NCBI GenBank assembly: GCA_965279065.1
Contig: OZ257134.1
Location: forward strand, 4,067,223 to 4,131,222
Direction of reading: 5' to 3'
Length of the DNA stretch: 64,000 nt
Source: JAKAXS01 sp965279065
Lineage (GTDB): Bacteria > Pseudomonadota > Alphaproteobacteria > Rhizobiales > Hyphomicrobiaceae
Below the pieces are notes generated by a model, which saw only the letters and a program-made list of their open reading frames with translations, was not told the origin of the DNA and made no database searches. Shown piece by piece: positions 26,256-35,144 of this stretch. The position numbers and the translations under genes are program-made. Each line of letters opens with the position of its first letter. Position 1 is the first letter of the stretch.

Positions 26256-26588
26256 ATGAAAGCGACTGTGAAGAAGGCTGCACCCAAGGCCGCAGCTAAG
26301 ACCGCGAAGGCCGATACCGTCACGCTCCGCCACATGGCGGTCGCGCTGTCGGAGACGCACGGTCTCAACAAGAAGCAGGCCAACGAGATCATGACCGATC
26401 TCGTCGCCACCATCACCAAGCACCTGAAGAAGGGTGCACGTCTGCGTCTCGCCGGTCTCGGCACGCTCCAGGTTCGCAAGCGCGCTGCCCGCATGGGCCG
26501 CAATCCGGCAACGGGCGAAGCCATCAAGATCAAGGCGTCGAAGAAGGTGGCCTTCCGCGCCGCCAAGGAACTGAAGGAAGCGATCTAA
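26256..26588 (+). CDS. HU family DNA-binding protein
   Basis: The 110-residue protein is a nucleoid protein of the HU/IHF fold. The core shows KKQANEIMTDLVATITKHLKKG, RLRLAGLGTLQVRKRAARMGRNPATGE and IKIKASKKVAFRAAKELK. Its N-terminus has an extra ~20 residues rich in Ala and Lys (KKAAPKAAAKTAKAD) not found in canonical HU, similar to lysine-rich extended HU proteins. GGGGA precedes the start, and a strong terminator follows. Confidence 0.93.
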   Translation: MKATVKKAAPKAAAKTAKADTVTLRHMAVALSETHGLNKKQANEIMTDLVATITKHLKKGARLRLAGLGTLQVRKRAARMGRNPATGEAIKIKASKKVAFRAAKELKEAI

Positions 26589-26616
26589 TCGCTTACTGAA
26601 GTGCGGATCACGAATG

Positions 26617-26648
26617 AAGCGCCGCGGTCGCCCAGCCGCGGCGCTTTT
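26617..26648 (+). terminator. Rho-independent terminator after HU gene
   Basis: AAGCGCCGCGG and CCGCGGCGCTT form a perfect 11 bp stem (26617-26627/26636-26646) around an 8 nt loop and are followed by TT within a CTTTTCTG run, 28 bp after the HU stop codon. Confidence 0.88.
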
Positions 26649-26902
26649 CTGTTCTAGCGCGTAATCGCGCGCGGCGTGCATGAACGCCACTAATTCCGTG
26701 ACATCTCATTGGCGCGACAACGCGACCCATCGCTTTGCCGCAATTGAGTGCCCAAAGACGGTCTACATCCTCAGTCGCACAGGCACGGATATCGCTTGTT
26801 GCGAATGGATACAGCTAATGAAATTGCGGCTAGCTGTCCTGCCAAGGAACAATCTTCGGCAGCGCGAATTCAGTCATTCGGATCGAAAGTAATGGGGGCT
26901 CC
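26649..26902. other. Intergenic region before the alpha/beta hydrolase gene
   Basis: Together with the terminator, the HU-to-hydrolase gap is 314 bp. Its base composition is less GC-rich. A 70-codon open frame (26680-26892) has no protein-like features. No promoter or RNA structure could be assigned with confidence. Confidence 0.4.
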
Positions 26903-27634
26903 GTGTTAGACGCACTACTCCTTGGCGCAGGAAAAGACGGCGACGATCTTTGCCTCAATTATCGCCGCGTGCTCGGCAATCAGCGGTCCAACGTCGTATG
27001 TTACCTACCGTGGAAAACGCCGTTCGAGCTGGCGCAGAAGCTCGGCCTCGTGCCGCGCGAATTCCTCGCCTGCTATGAAATGCCCTACGCGATCGTCAGC
27101 TCCGAGCCGCATCTGTGCAAGGTGGCCATGCAGCGCCTCGTGGGCGACGCGATGCATCTGGCGTCAAAGACCGGGCATCAGAAGCAGTTGACGGTCGTGG
27201 GCCTCAGCATGGGCAGCGCCCCCGCAACGGTCCTCGCCAACATGCTCGGCGCCCGTCTCTATTCGATGGCTTCGGCCGACCATGGCCCGCGCATGTTGTG
27301 GGAGAGCCCCGCATCTGCCGGTATTCGGGAACGCGCCGCGTCCAAGGGCTATACCGTCGACTCGTTCACCGAGACCATGGCCGGTACCAATCCGATCGAG
27401 AATCTCGACAACATCGATCGCCGCAGCGTCTTCATTTTCGGTAACAGCGATCTGTATGTGCCGGCGGCGCGCCGTGGCGCGCTTCACGATGCTTTGCGGG
27501 AACATCATCCGCACATCGAGCGCCGCGTGCTCAATCGCGGTCATGTCTTGACGATGGTCGAAGGCATGCGCGCTCTGAGCCGCGCCGGCAATGGCGAACT
27601 TCACAGCATCTCCGAAGCCCGTAAGGCGAGCTGA
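26903..27634 (+). CDS. Alpha/beta-hydrolase fold protein of unknown substrate
   Basis: The 243-residue protein has a nucleophile elbow GLSMGS (S102), a candidate acid in FGNSDLYVP and a late histidine in NRGHVLTM, in the order expected of an alpha/beta-hydrolase. It has no signal peptide. The start is GTG (26903), with GGGGG a few bases upstream; the ATG at 26892 is in another frame. I cannot assign a substrate. Confidence 0.75.
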   Translation: MLDALLLGAGKDGDDLCLNYRRVLGNQRSNVVCYLPWKTPFELAQKLGLVPREFLACYEMPYAIVSSEPHLCKVAMQRLVGDAMHLASKTGHQKQLTVVGLSMGSAPATVLANMLGARLYSMASADHGPRMLWESPASAGIRERAASKGYTVDSFTETMAGTNPIENLDNIDRRSVFIFGNSDLYVPAARRGALHDALREHHPHIERRVLNRGHVLTMVEGMRALSRAGNGELHSISEARKAS

Positions 27635-27697
27635 TCCTGAGGCTAGGGCGCGTGCACGTGCTGCCGCGCCCGGCTGTGTTCGATGCCGCGAACAGTT

Positions 27698-28558
27698 CTA
27701 TACGATACTGGTCGCATAAAGATCGGTGCGCCGGTCGCGGAAGAACCCCCAATCGGCGCGATAGCTCTCGATCATCGTCAGGTCGAACGAGTGCACCAGA
27801 ACGCCTTCGTCACGCGCTCCCAGCGTCTCGACCATTTCGCCGCGATGATCGGTGATGAACGAGTGGCCGTAGAAATTCTGCTTGATGCCGTCGTTGTCTT
27901 CCAATCCGAAGCGGTTGGCCGCCACGACCGGCACGGCGTTTGAAACAGCGTGGCCTTGCATGGCCCGCTGCCACTGCTTGTGCGTGTCGAGCGTGCTGTC
28001 GTACGGCTCCGAGCCGATGGCAGTTGGGTAGAACAGCACTTCCGCGCCCTGCAGCATCATCGCCCGCGCGCTTTCCGGATACCACTGATCCCAGCAGATG
28101 CCGACGCCGATGCGGCCATGCCGCGTCGCCCACGCCTTGAAGCCGGTATCGCCGGGCCGGAAGTAGTACTTCTCCTGGTAGCCCGGCCCATCCGGAATGT
28201 GGCTCTTGCGATAGACACCCAGGATATCGCCGTCCGCATCGGCGATCGCGATGCTGTTGTAGTAGCGCGGCCCGTCCTTTTCGAAGAACGAGATGGGGAT
28301 CACCACTTTTAGTTCGGCCGCCAGTTTCTTCAGGGCGATCACGCACGGATGCTCCGTCACGGAGAACGCGGTGTCGAACCATTTGGGGTCCTGGCGCGTG
28401 CAGAAATAGATGCCCTGGAACAGCTCCGACGGCAGCACGACCTGCGCGCCGCGCTTCGCCGCCTCCCGCACGAGACCTTCCGTCTTGTCGATGTTGTCCT
28501 TGAGGTCGTGACCGTACGACGTCTGCAGGCCCGCCACCGTAATCGTGCGATTGGCCAT
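27698..28558 (-). CDS. aguB: N-carbamoylputrescine amidase
   Basis: The 286-residue nitrilase-superfamily enzyme converts N-carbamoylputrescine to putrescine. The catalytic Glu lies in VLPSELFQG, the Lys in YRKSHIPDGPGYQEKYYF, and the Cys in GVGICWDQWYPESARAM. The start ATG (28558-28556) shares a base with the aguA stop (TAATG), giving translational coupling. With aguA it completes the agmatine route to putrescine. Confidence 0.93.
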   Translation of the reverse strand: MANRTITVAGLQTSYGHDLKDNIDKTEGLVREAAKRGAQVVLPSELFQGIYFCTRQDPKWFDTAFSVTEHPCVIALKKLAAELKVVIPISFFEKDGPRYYNSIAIADADGDILGVYRKSHIPDGPGYQEKYYFRPGDTGFKAWATRHGRIGVGICWDQWYPESARAMMLQGAEVLFYPTAIGSEPYDSTLDTHKQWQRAMQGHAVSNAVPVVAANRFGLEDNDGIKQNFYGHSFITDHRGEMVETLGARDEGVLVHSFDLTMIESYRADWGFFRDRRTDLYATSIV

Positions 28559-29580
28559 TAGCGGGGCTCCTGCTGCGTGATGCAATGAAACGATCCGCCG
28601 CCGGCAAGCCCGCAGCCGATCAGGCCGCGTGAGGACACGCCGACGACGCGACGATCACTGAAAACCTCTGCGAGCGCCCCGAGCGCGGCGTCCTGGGTCG
28701 GCGTGCCGTACACCGGCACCACGACCACGCCATTTCCGATGATGAAATTCATGTGCGACGCCGGCGAAACCTCGCCGAGCCGGTTGCGATAAAGCCCAAC
28801 CCCCGGGATGCGGATCACCTCCAGCTTGCGGCCGGCAGCATCTGTTGCGGTTTCCAGCGCCTGCGCGATGGCATCGAGCGTCTCGGCATTGGGATCGTCC
28901 TCACCGGCCGGCGCCTGGCACACGACCCGGCCCGGCCCGACAAAGCGCGCGATGTTGTCGATGTGCCCGTCGGTGTGATCGTTGGCCAGACCCTCGTCGA
29001 TCCAGATGACCTGCCGCGCGCCGAACGCCTCCCGCAGGGCCGTCTCGGCCTGCACCTTGGTCCAGCCGTTGCGGTTCGGATTGAGCAGGGTCTGCCGCGT
29101 CGTCAGGATTGTGCCTTCGCCGTCCTGGTCGATGGCGCCGCCTTCCAGCACGAAATCGAACCGCTTGATCGGCTTGCCGGCCAGCACTGCAATGTCGTCG
29201 CCCACAGTAGCGTCGTCGGGCAGGTCGTACTTGCCGCCCCAGCTGTTCGTCGCAAAGCGCAGCGCCACGGGACCCTCCGACGTTGCGGCAAAGATCGGTC
29301 CCGTATCACGCAGCCAGATGTCGCCGTAGCGCGCAGCAACAATTTCGGCCGACGCTCCAAGCGCGGTGCGCGCCGAGGCTTCCGCCTCCGCACCGTTGAC
29401 CAGCACCTTGACGCTGCCGTGTTCGCCGAGCATCCGCACCAGTGCCGCGACGTCCGCCCGCGGCGAGGCAAGGTCGTCGTTCCACTCGCCGGCGTCGGCC
29501 GGCCAAGCCGTCCAGATCGCCTCCTGCGGCGCCCATTCCGCCGGCACGCGCACGTCCAACGCTGTTTCCGTCACTGCCAT
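28558..29580 (-). CDS. aguA: Agmatine deiminase
   Basis: The 340-residue enzyme hydrolyses agmatine to N-carbamoylputrescine and ammonia. The family signatures are WPADAGEWND, WLRDTGPIF, EGGAIDQDGEGTILTT, WIDEGLANDHTDGHIDNIARF and the catalytic-cysteine C-terminus GCGLAGGGSFHCITQQ. ATG 29580 is preceded by AAGGATAG and is preferred over the open-frame start at 29607. An arginine decarboxylase supplying agmatine is not in the window. Confidence 0.95.
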   Translation of the reverse strand: MAVTETALDVRVPAEWAPQEAIWTAWPADAGEWNDDLASPRADVAALVRMLGEHGSVKVLVNGAEAEASARTALGASAEIVAARYGDIWLRDTGPIFAATSEGPVALRFATNSWGGKYDLPDDATVGDDIAVLAGKPIKRFDFVLEGGAIDQDGEGTILTTRQTLLNPNRNGWTKVQAETALREAFGARQVIWIDEGLANDHTDGHIDNIARFVGPGRVVCQAPAGEDDPNAETLDAIAQALETATDAAGRKLEVIRIPGVGLYRNRLGEVSPASHMNFIIGNGVVVVPVYGTPTQDAALGALAEVFSDRRVVGVSSRGLIGCGLAGGGSFHCITQQEPR

Positions 29581-29702
29581 CGCTATCCTTCGTGAACGCA
29601 GATGCAACCCGAACCCTGTCGCAGGCTACTAAATGCGCAGCGTACGACCGCTTTACAACAGGTTTTCTGCGCCGGCGCCGATGCGTCGCTCCGCCACCCG
29701 CG

Positions 29703-29939
29703 TCAGGCGCCGGGAATGAAGTACGGCCGCCCATCCGGGGGCAGCGCGTTGGTACGCACGACGCAACCGTAGGCATCGCTGAGCGCCTCGTCGGTCAGCA
29801 CCGCCGATGCCGAACCGCTTTTCACTGCGCGCCCGCCGCGCATCAGCACGATCTCGTCGGCGAATGCGTCCGCCAGGTTCAGGTCATGCAGCACCACGAC
29901 GACGGCTCGGCCGACTCGCGCCTGTTCCCGCATCAGCGC
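29703..29939 (-). pseudogene. C-terminal remnant of a heme ABC transporter ATPase (hmuV-like)
   Basis: About 79 residues match the end of HmuV-type ATPases: AVVVVLHDLNLADAFADEIVLM-like sequence with the switch histidine, then GRAVKSGSASAVLTDEALSDAYG. Walker A, the Q-loop, the ABC signature and Walker B are all missing, and the sequence upstream (toward 29975) no longer resembles a transporter. No other heme uptake gene is nearby. This looks like the decayed tail of a lost heme-uptake operon. Confidence 0.78.
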
Positions 29940-29997
29940 CAATACGCAAACATTGCTATGCGCGTAAAGAAGCAAGATCGCGCCTTAAGCATTGCCG

Positions 29998-30741
29998 TCA
30001 AGCAGCCGAAAGATTGCGCTGCGCCACCTTGATCCATTCGCGATCCTCGGCGGTCAGGACGACGCCACGCGCCTTGGCCAGCTTGGCAACGTCATCAAAC
30101 AGCTTCGCCGCCTCGGCCGGCCGCCCCGTCTTTTGCAGCAGAAGGGCGAAACGCGTGCGCGCTTCCGCTCCGATGAAATAGGTGATGAGTGCACGATAGT
30201 CGCCTTCAGCCTCGGGCAGCCGGCCAAGCGCTTCCTGTGCCCGCGCGTACGTCAGATGCGCGTCCTGGTGCTGGTACTTCGGGTGGATCGAGCGCAACTG
30301 GTCCAACTGGTCCAGCGCCCCCTGCGCATTGCCGGCACCAAGCTCGGCGCGTGCCAGCCCGCGCATCAGTTCCGGGTCGTCGACATAGATGCCCTGCATC
30401 GCCTTGCGGTACATGCCGATGGCTTCGCCCCACATGCCGCGGCGCTCGCATTCCAGTGCCAGGTTCAGCTTGGTTTCGACCGTGTCGGTTTCCTGCACCC
30501 GCTGGCTTTTCTCGCGCCAGTCGCGTTCCGGATCGAACAACGTGCGCACGTCGCTGGCCACCTGCCGCCCGCGCCGCGAATTGGCCGCTTCCGGCAGCAG
30601 TTCGAACAGCACGTAGGCAATCGAGCCCACCAACGGCAGGAAGATCAGGATCATGTACCAGAACTGCGGCCGCCCGGTTCGGTGGGCATGGATCACGAAT
30701 CCGACCGCGATCAACAAGTGCAACAACCCAAGCAGCGGCAT
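29998..30741 (-). CDS. TPR-containing membrane protein
   Basis: The 247-residue protein begins with two hydrophobic helices (LLGLLHLLIAVGFVIHA and FWYMILIFLPLVGSIAYVLF) and continues in the cytoplasm with TPR-like repeats, for example LALECERRGMWGEAIGMYRKAM and RFALLLQKTGRPAEAAKLFDDV. The N-terminal arrangement resembles phospholipase D nuclease-like N-terminal segments. TPR proteins mediate protein contacts; the partner is unknown. ATG 30741 has CGGAGA upstream. Confidence 0.8.
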   Translation of the reverse strand: MPLLGLLHLLIAVGFVIHAHRTGRPQFWYMILIFLPLVGSIAYVLFELLPEAANSRRGRQVASDVRTLFDPERDWREKSQRVQETDTVETKLNLALECERRGMWGEAIGMYRKAMQGIYVDDPELMRGLARAELGAGNAQGALDQLDQLRSIHPKYQHQDAHLTYARAQEALGRLPEAEGDYRALITYFIGAEARTRFALLLQKTGRPAEAAKLFDDVAKLAKARGVVLTAEDREWIKVAQRNLSAA

Positions 30742-30837
30742 AGACGATCTCCGATTTGCTGGTCTACGGAGCATCGCAATTCGCACAGGGAACGTCTTTC
30801 GTCGACACTAAATTTTGCGATGCCCTCGCACCGGAGG

Positions 30838-32655
30838 TTAATCGCCGCTGTCGACTGGATTGAGGCCGCGGCGCACCATCGTCTGGATCTCCCGGAAGGT
30901 CCGCCGCGCCGGCGCCAGGGCACGATGCACCGGGGTCTTCTCGATCAGCATGTCGTGCAGCGCCAGATAGTCGAACCCCGTCGACAGGAAGCAGTCGATC
31001 GCGTCTTCGGGCGTTTCGACGATCGGCTCGCCCTTCACGTTGAACGACGTGTTCAGCAGCACCGGCACGCCCGTGAGCGCCTCGAATTCCTTCAGCAGCC
31101 GATACGTCTTTGGGTTCTGCTCCTGCGTCACCGTCTGAACGCGCGCTGTACCGTCCACGTGCACGATAGCCGGCACCCGGTCCAACCATTCCGGCAGAAC
31201 GCGCTTGGCGAGCAGCATGAAGGGCGAATCCTCCTCGCCTTCGAAGATTTCCGCCGCCCGTTCCGCAATGACGATCGGCGCGAACGGCCGGAAGGCCTGG
31301 CGGTGTTTCACCCGCTTGTTGACGATGTCCTTCATCTCCGGCTTCCGCGGGTCCACCAGGATGCTGCGGTTGCCGAGCGCGCGCGGGCCAAACTCGCCGC
31401 GGCCCTGGTACCAGCCGAACACGTTGCCCTCGGTCAGAAGCTTCGCCGTCTCCGCACAGATGTCGTCGCTGTGCTTGACCTTGATATCGAGCTTGTAGCG
31501 GTTCGCCGCCGCCTCCTCGCGCGTAGCCAACGCCGGATACTCCATGCCGAAATAGGCGTCGGTGATGACGTGGTCGCGTTCGTTGCCCAGTAGCTTGAGA
31601 TGACCGTAGTACGCACAGCCGATGGCGATGCCGTTGTCGCCCGCGGCTGGCTGCACCCAGACGTTCTCGAACCCGGCCTCGCGCACCAGCTTGCCGTTGG
31701 CGACGCAGTTGAGCCCGACGCCCCCCGCGATACACAGATTGCGGGCCCCCGTCGTCTCGCGCAGCCACTTCGCCCGCATCAGCAGCACCTTTTCGGAGTC
31801 GTCCTGCATGCGCCACGCCATGTCTTGCCAATGCTGCAGCTTCGGCGACTTTTCCCAGTCTTCATCCATGTCATAGGGACGGTTGAACGACCGGTCCCAC
31901 TCGGGAAACTGCAGTTCTCCGTCCACGATGTTGATCAGCGGCGGAAATGCGTTTGGCCGCCCATAGGGCGCCAGCCCCATGACTTCGCCGCACTTGTTCC
32001 AGTCGCCGAAAATGTAGCTCGAAACCTTGCTGTACATGGCGCCCAGACCGGGCATGAAATAGAACTCGTCGCTGAGAAACCCGCGCGTCGGCTGCAGCCA
32101 GACCTTCTTGAGTGTTTCGATTTCCTTGCCCTTGAAGCGGTAGTAGCTCTCGGATTCGCGCGCCAGCGGATTGACGCCCTCGGTCATCTGGCCGGGCTCC
32201 CGCACGTCGGCTGCATAGCTGCCGACACCGTCGACGATCATCACCACGCCCTCGTCGAATGGGCAGGCTGCAAACGCGCTATAGGCGTGCGCGACGTGAT
32301 GAGAGACAGTGACGATCTTGTCGGACGACTTCATATGCAGCGGATGGTTTTCCGCCAGTTTCCGCTCTTCGGGATCCATGAACTCGGGGATGTTCTCGTA
32401 GAGCAATCGCGTTTCGAGATCCTCGACCGTCAACACGTAGCAGTTGCGCACCACGAGATCGATATCCTCGATCTTGATGCCTTCGGCTTCACAACAATAG
32501 TCGACGACCTCCTCGTAAAATCCCGACGCATGCTTGCGCCGCGTGATCCGCTCTTTTTCGATCGCGAAAGCGATTTTTCCGTCCCGCAACAAGCAGGCAC
32601 TGACGTCATGATCGTAGGCATTGATGCCAAGGACATACGTAGGCTTCTTCGTCAT
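30838..32655 (-). CDS. NodU/CmcH-type O-carbamoyltransferase
   Basis: The 605-residue protein transfers a carbamoyl group from carbamoyl phosphate, via carbamoyl-adenylate, to a hydroxyl group. The N-terminal Kae1-like domain shows GINAYDHDVSACLLRDGKI, a metal-site histidine pair in VSHHVAHAYSAFAACP and VDGVG. The C-terminal part shows GGVGLNCVANGKL, GRGEFGPRALGNRSIL and FRPFAPIV. The substrate is unknown; a surface sugar or lipid is plausible. The gene stands alone with no biosynthetic neighbours. Confidence 0.92.
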   Translation of the reverse strand: MTKKPTYVLGINAYDHDVSACLLRDGKIAFAIEKERITRRKHASGFYEEVVDYCCEAEGIKIEDIDLVVRNCYVLTVEDLETRLLYENIPEFMDPEERKLAENHPLHMKSSDKIVTVSHHVAHAYSAFAACPFDEGVVMIVDGVGSYAADVREPGQMTEGVNPLARESESYYRFKGKEIETLKKVWLQPTRGFLSDEFYFMPGLGAMYSKVSSYIFGDWNKCGEVMGLAPYGRPNAFPPLINIVDGELQFPEWDRSFNRPYDMDEDWEKSPKLQHWQDMAWRMQDDSEKVLLMRAKWLRETTGARNLCIAGGVGLNCVANGKLVREAGFENVWVQPAAGDNGIAIGCAYYGHLKLLGNERDHVITDAYFGMEYPALATREEAAANRYKLDIKVKHSDDICAETAKLLTEGNVFGWYQGRGEFGPRALGNRSILVDPRKPEMKDIVNKRVKHRQAFRPFAPIVIAERAAEIFEGEEDSPFMLLAKRVLPEWLDRVPAIVHVDGTARVQTVTQEQNPKTYRLLKEFEALTGVPVLLNTSFNVKGEPIVETPEDAIDCFLSTGFDYLALHDMLIEKTPVHRALAPARRTFREIQTMVRRGLNPVDSGD

Positions 32656-33001
32656 TCACCGGGCCCTGATTATTGTTGGTCCTGATTGCTTAGGATCGCA
32701 GGGCAATGTTTGTGCGCGCCCCGCAAAGGTCAAGAAAACATGAAGGTACTCTGAGAACTCGAATTTCTTAATCTTTCCTTGCATTTGGTGTGCAGCGCAC
32801 CAGGATCGTCGGATTGCGCTATAGGCAACCACATGCTAGCCTTTTGGAGTCAAGTCATGTGGCGAGGTTGGCGTCAACTCGTCTCGTTTCACGCGGCCCG
32901 GCATTTTGAGAGATCAGAAAATCGACTGCGTCAAGTGAACCGATTTGCAGCTGATTAGTTACAACTTGACCCAAACTGCAAAACGCGGAGTGGAAAATAC
33001 A
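32656..33001. other. Intergenic region, AT-richer, upstream of the arginine-rich protein
   Basis: The 346 bp gap separates the divergent carbamoyltransferase and small-protein genes and should hold both promoters. It is less GC-rich than the genes. TCAAGT is repeated near 32852 and 32932, and GTTGGCGTCAAC (from 32868) is a short imperfect palindrome. I could not assign a confident promoter or RNA. Confidence 0.4.
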
Positions 33002-33331
33002 ATGACTAGCGGAGAAGGTATCGTTGCCAAGACCGTAGGAGGCGTGACGAATATCGTGCGCATCCTCGGACGCGGCATCGCTAGCGGCATCGCTGTCGTC
33101 GCAATGGTCGCGATCTACGCCGTGAGCTCCATCGGCTCATACGGTGTCACTGCCCTCGGTCTGACGGGCGTGACGGGTCTGGCTCTGGCAACGACGGCTC
33201 AGCCGGCTGAGGCCCATCGTCGTCGTCGCCGCCGTCGTCGTGGTCGGCGCTGGGGTGGTGATGGTTGGGGCCCCGGTATTGGCCTCTACATCGGACCGAG
33301 CCGTCGCAGACGGCGTCGTCGCCGGTGGTGA
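33002..33331 (+). CDS. Small membrane or exported protein with polyarginine tail
   Basis: The ~109-residue protein has a long hydrophobic segment (IASGIAVVAMVAIYAVSSIGS, extending through LGLTGVTGLAL) ending at a possible signal peptidase site (TTAQPAEAH). It is followed by eight consecutive arginines, a Gly/Trp-rich stretch and a second run of eight arginines before a terminal Trp. I know no function. ATG 33002 is preferred over 32945, with GGAG upstream at a long spacing. A strong terminator follows, supporting a real gene. Confidence 0.65.
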   Translation: MTSGEGIVAKTVGGVTNIVRILGRGIASGIAVVAMVAIYAVSSIGSYGVTALGLTGVTGLALATTAQPAEAHRRRRRRRRGRRWGGDGWGPGIGLYIGPSRRRRRRRRW

Positions 33332-33367
33332 TAGGACTGGCCGCCTCTGGGCGACCGATCTAGAACA

Positions 33368-33402
33368 AACTCGCGAAGCGCCGGGGCTTCGCGAGTTTTT
33401 TA
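33368..33402 (+). terminator. Rho-independent terminator after the arginine-rich gene
   Basis: AACTCGCGAAGC and GCTTCGCGAGTT form a perfect 12 bp stem (33368-33379/33386-33397) with a 6 nt loop, followed by TTTTTATT. It lies between this gene and the convergent isochorismatase-family gene. Confidence 0.92.
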
Positions 33403-33414
33403 TTGCCGGGCCAC

Positions 33415-34095
33415 TTACGAGATGACCTGCGTCGCACCCAGAAAGTCCGGCAGGTCGCACACCCAGCCGAACAGATCGCCTTCGCCCGCGATCAACTGCA
33501 AGGCGGCATCGTGCAGCGCCGGATCTTCGGCAGCACAGCAGTCGGCGATTGTCAGACACCAATAGCCAAGATCGACGGCCTCCCGCAGCGTTGAGTGCAC
33601 GCAGCATTGCGTCGTCACTCCGCTCAGGATGAGGTGGTCGATCCCCACAGCCTGAAGCTGCGCATGCAGGTCGCTGCCGTAGAAGGCGCTGAACCCCGGC
33701 TTGTCGATGACGAGTTCACCCGCTCGCGGGGCCACCTCGTCGAGAAAATCATGTCCCCATTCGCCGCGGATCAGAAAGCGCCCCGTCGGCCCGGGGCGCC
33801 CAACGTAGCCGAGCGACTTGCGATACGCAGTGACGTCGGAAAGATCCGCCGCATAGCCTTCGCGAGTATGCACGATGCGACAGCCGATGGCCCGGGCCGC
33901 ATCCAGCATCAGAGCCACGCGCGGCACGATTTCGCGCATCGCCCCGTCGTCATCAAAGAAGTCGCGCTGCATGTCGATCGACAGCACGGCGGTCTTTGCT
34001 GCGGTGAACGCATAGTCCCGCTCTCCGCGGCACGGCACCTTCAGCGGCCGGGGGCGGCTGCGCTTGGTGGGATTGGTCGTCTTGCCCTTTGCCAT
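33415..34095 (-). CDS. Isochorismatase-family cysteine hydrolase
   Basis: The 226-residue enzyme has the family triad: Asp in VLSIDMQRDFF (D41), Lys in LVIDKPGFSAFYGSDL and Cys in SGVTTQCCVHSTLR. Related enzymes hydrolyse isochorismate, nicotinamide, biuret or ureidoacrylate; the closest visible pattern is the biuret/ureidoacrylate type, but the substrate cannot be read from the sequence. The first ~25 residues are basic and variable. Confidence 0.88.
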   Translation of the reverse strand: MAKGKTTNPTKRSRPRPLKVPCRGERDYAFTAAKTAVLSIDMQRDFFDDDGAMREIVPRVALMLDAARAIGCRIVHTREGYAADLSDVTAYRKSLGYVGRPGPTGRFLIRGEWGHDFLDEVAPRAGELVIDKPGFSAFYGSDLHAQLQAVGIDHLILSGVTTQCCVHSTLREAVDLGYWCLTIADCCAAEDPALHDAALQLIAGEGDLFGWVCDLPDFLGATQVIS

Positions 34096-34241
34096 GACCC
34101 GACGCTAGCGCATCGATTGCCACTTTTAAAACGACTTGCTCGGCATCAGATGAACGCAAGCGCGCCGATGGCCGGAGCGGTCGTACATCGGGCCGTCACC
34201 TTGCCGTCCGAAAAACGTGATCCGGCTGATAGGAGAGTTCA

Positions 34242-35144
34242 ATGAATGACGAAACCGGCGCGACGGCGCATGACATAAACTTTGCCAACGACCTGATGAG
34301 CCTGATGCCGCGTGTCAACTTCTCCCGCCGGCAGGCGCTGGTCACCACGGTCGCAACCGGCTTCGCGCTCGCAACGCAGCCCGTCTCGGCGCAGTCCGTC
34401 ATCACGACGTCAGCAGATGGCCTCGAAGTCGGCGAAGTCCAGATCCCCACCGCCGATGTCGACATCCCGGCCTATCGCGCCATGCCGGCCGGCGCCGGTC
34501 CGTTCCCCGTCGTGATCGTGGTGCAGGAAATCTTTGGCGTGCACGAGCACATCAAGGACGTTTGCCGTCGCCTCGCCAAGGAAGGCTACTGCGCGATCGC
34601 ACCGCAGATGTATGCGCGCCAGGGCGATGTCCTCAAGCTGTCCAACATCGACGAGATCCGCGCCGTCGTCGCCAAGGTCCCTGATGCGCAGGTCATGAGC
34701 GATCTCGACGCGACGGTCGCCTTCGCCAAGGCCTCTGGCAAGGGCGACACCGCACGCCTCGGCATCACCGGCTTCTGTTGGGGCGGCCGCGTCGTCTGGC
34801 TGTATGCGGCGCACAACCCTGCCGTCAAAGCCGGCGTCGCCTGGTACGGACGCCTCGTCGGCGAAACGGGCCCGCTGACACCGAAGAACCCGATCGACGT
34901 CGCCGTCGAACTGCACGCGCCGATCCTCGGCCTATACGGCGGCGAGGACCAGGGCATCCCGGTCGAGTCGGTCGAGAAAATGCGTGCGGCCTGCAAGGCC
35001 GCCGGCAAGACATGCGAGATCGTCGTCTATCCAGGCGCGCCGCACGCTTTCCACGCCGACTATCGCCCGAGCTATCGCTCCGAGCCGGCCAAGGACGGCT
35101 GGGCACGCCTGCTGGCTTGGTTCAAGCAGAACGGCCTCACTTGA
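34242..35144 (+). CDS. Dienelactone hydrolase family protein with Tat-like signal
   Basis: The 300-residue protein carries SRRQALVTTVATGFALATQ (residues 28-46), a twin-arginine-type signal with cleavage near PVSAQS. The alpha/beta-hydrolase domain shows QEIFGVHEHI (E96), the nucleophile GFCWGG (C179) and a late PHAFHAD histidine, the Cys-Asp-His triad of dienelactone hydrolases. It is probably periplasmic. The start has AGGAG 7 bp upstream. Its 3' end overlaps the convergent PPC-domain gene by 8 bp. Confidence 0.9.
   Translation: MNDETGATAHDINFANDLMSLMPRVNFSRRQALVTTVATGFALATQPVSAQSVITTSADGLEVGEVQIPTADVDIPAYRAMPAGAGPFPVVIVVQEIFGVHEHIKDVCRRLAKEGYCAIAPQMYARQGDVLKLSNIDEIRAVVAKVPDAQVMSDLDATVAFAKASGKGDTARLGITGFCWGGRVVWLYAAHNPAVKAGVAWYGRLVGETGPLTPKNPIDVAVELHAPILGLYGGEDQGIPVESVEKMRAACKAAGKTCEIVVYPGAPHAFHADYRPSYRSEPAKDGWARLLAWFKQNGLT

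Noticed and set aside
26680..26892. A 70-codon open frame between HU and the hydrolase gene
   Set aside because: It has no ribosome binding site, mixed composition and no recognisable fold, and lies in lower-GC intergenic sequence.
30764..31831. A 355-codon minus-strand frame overlapping the carbamoyltransferase in another frame
   Set aside because: It is a same-strand shadow; the carbamoyltransferase frame shows all family motifs.
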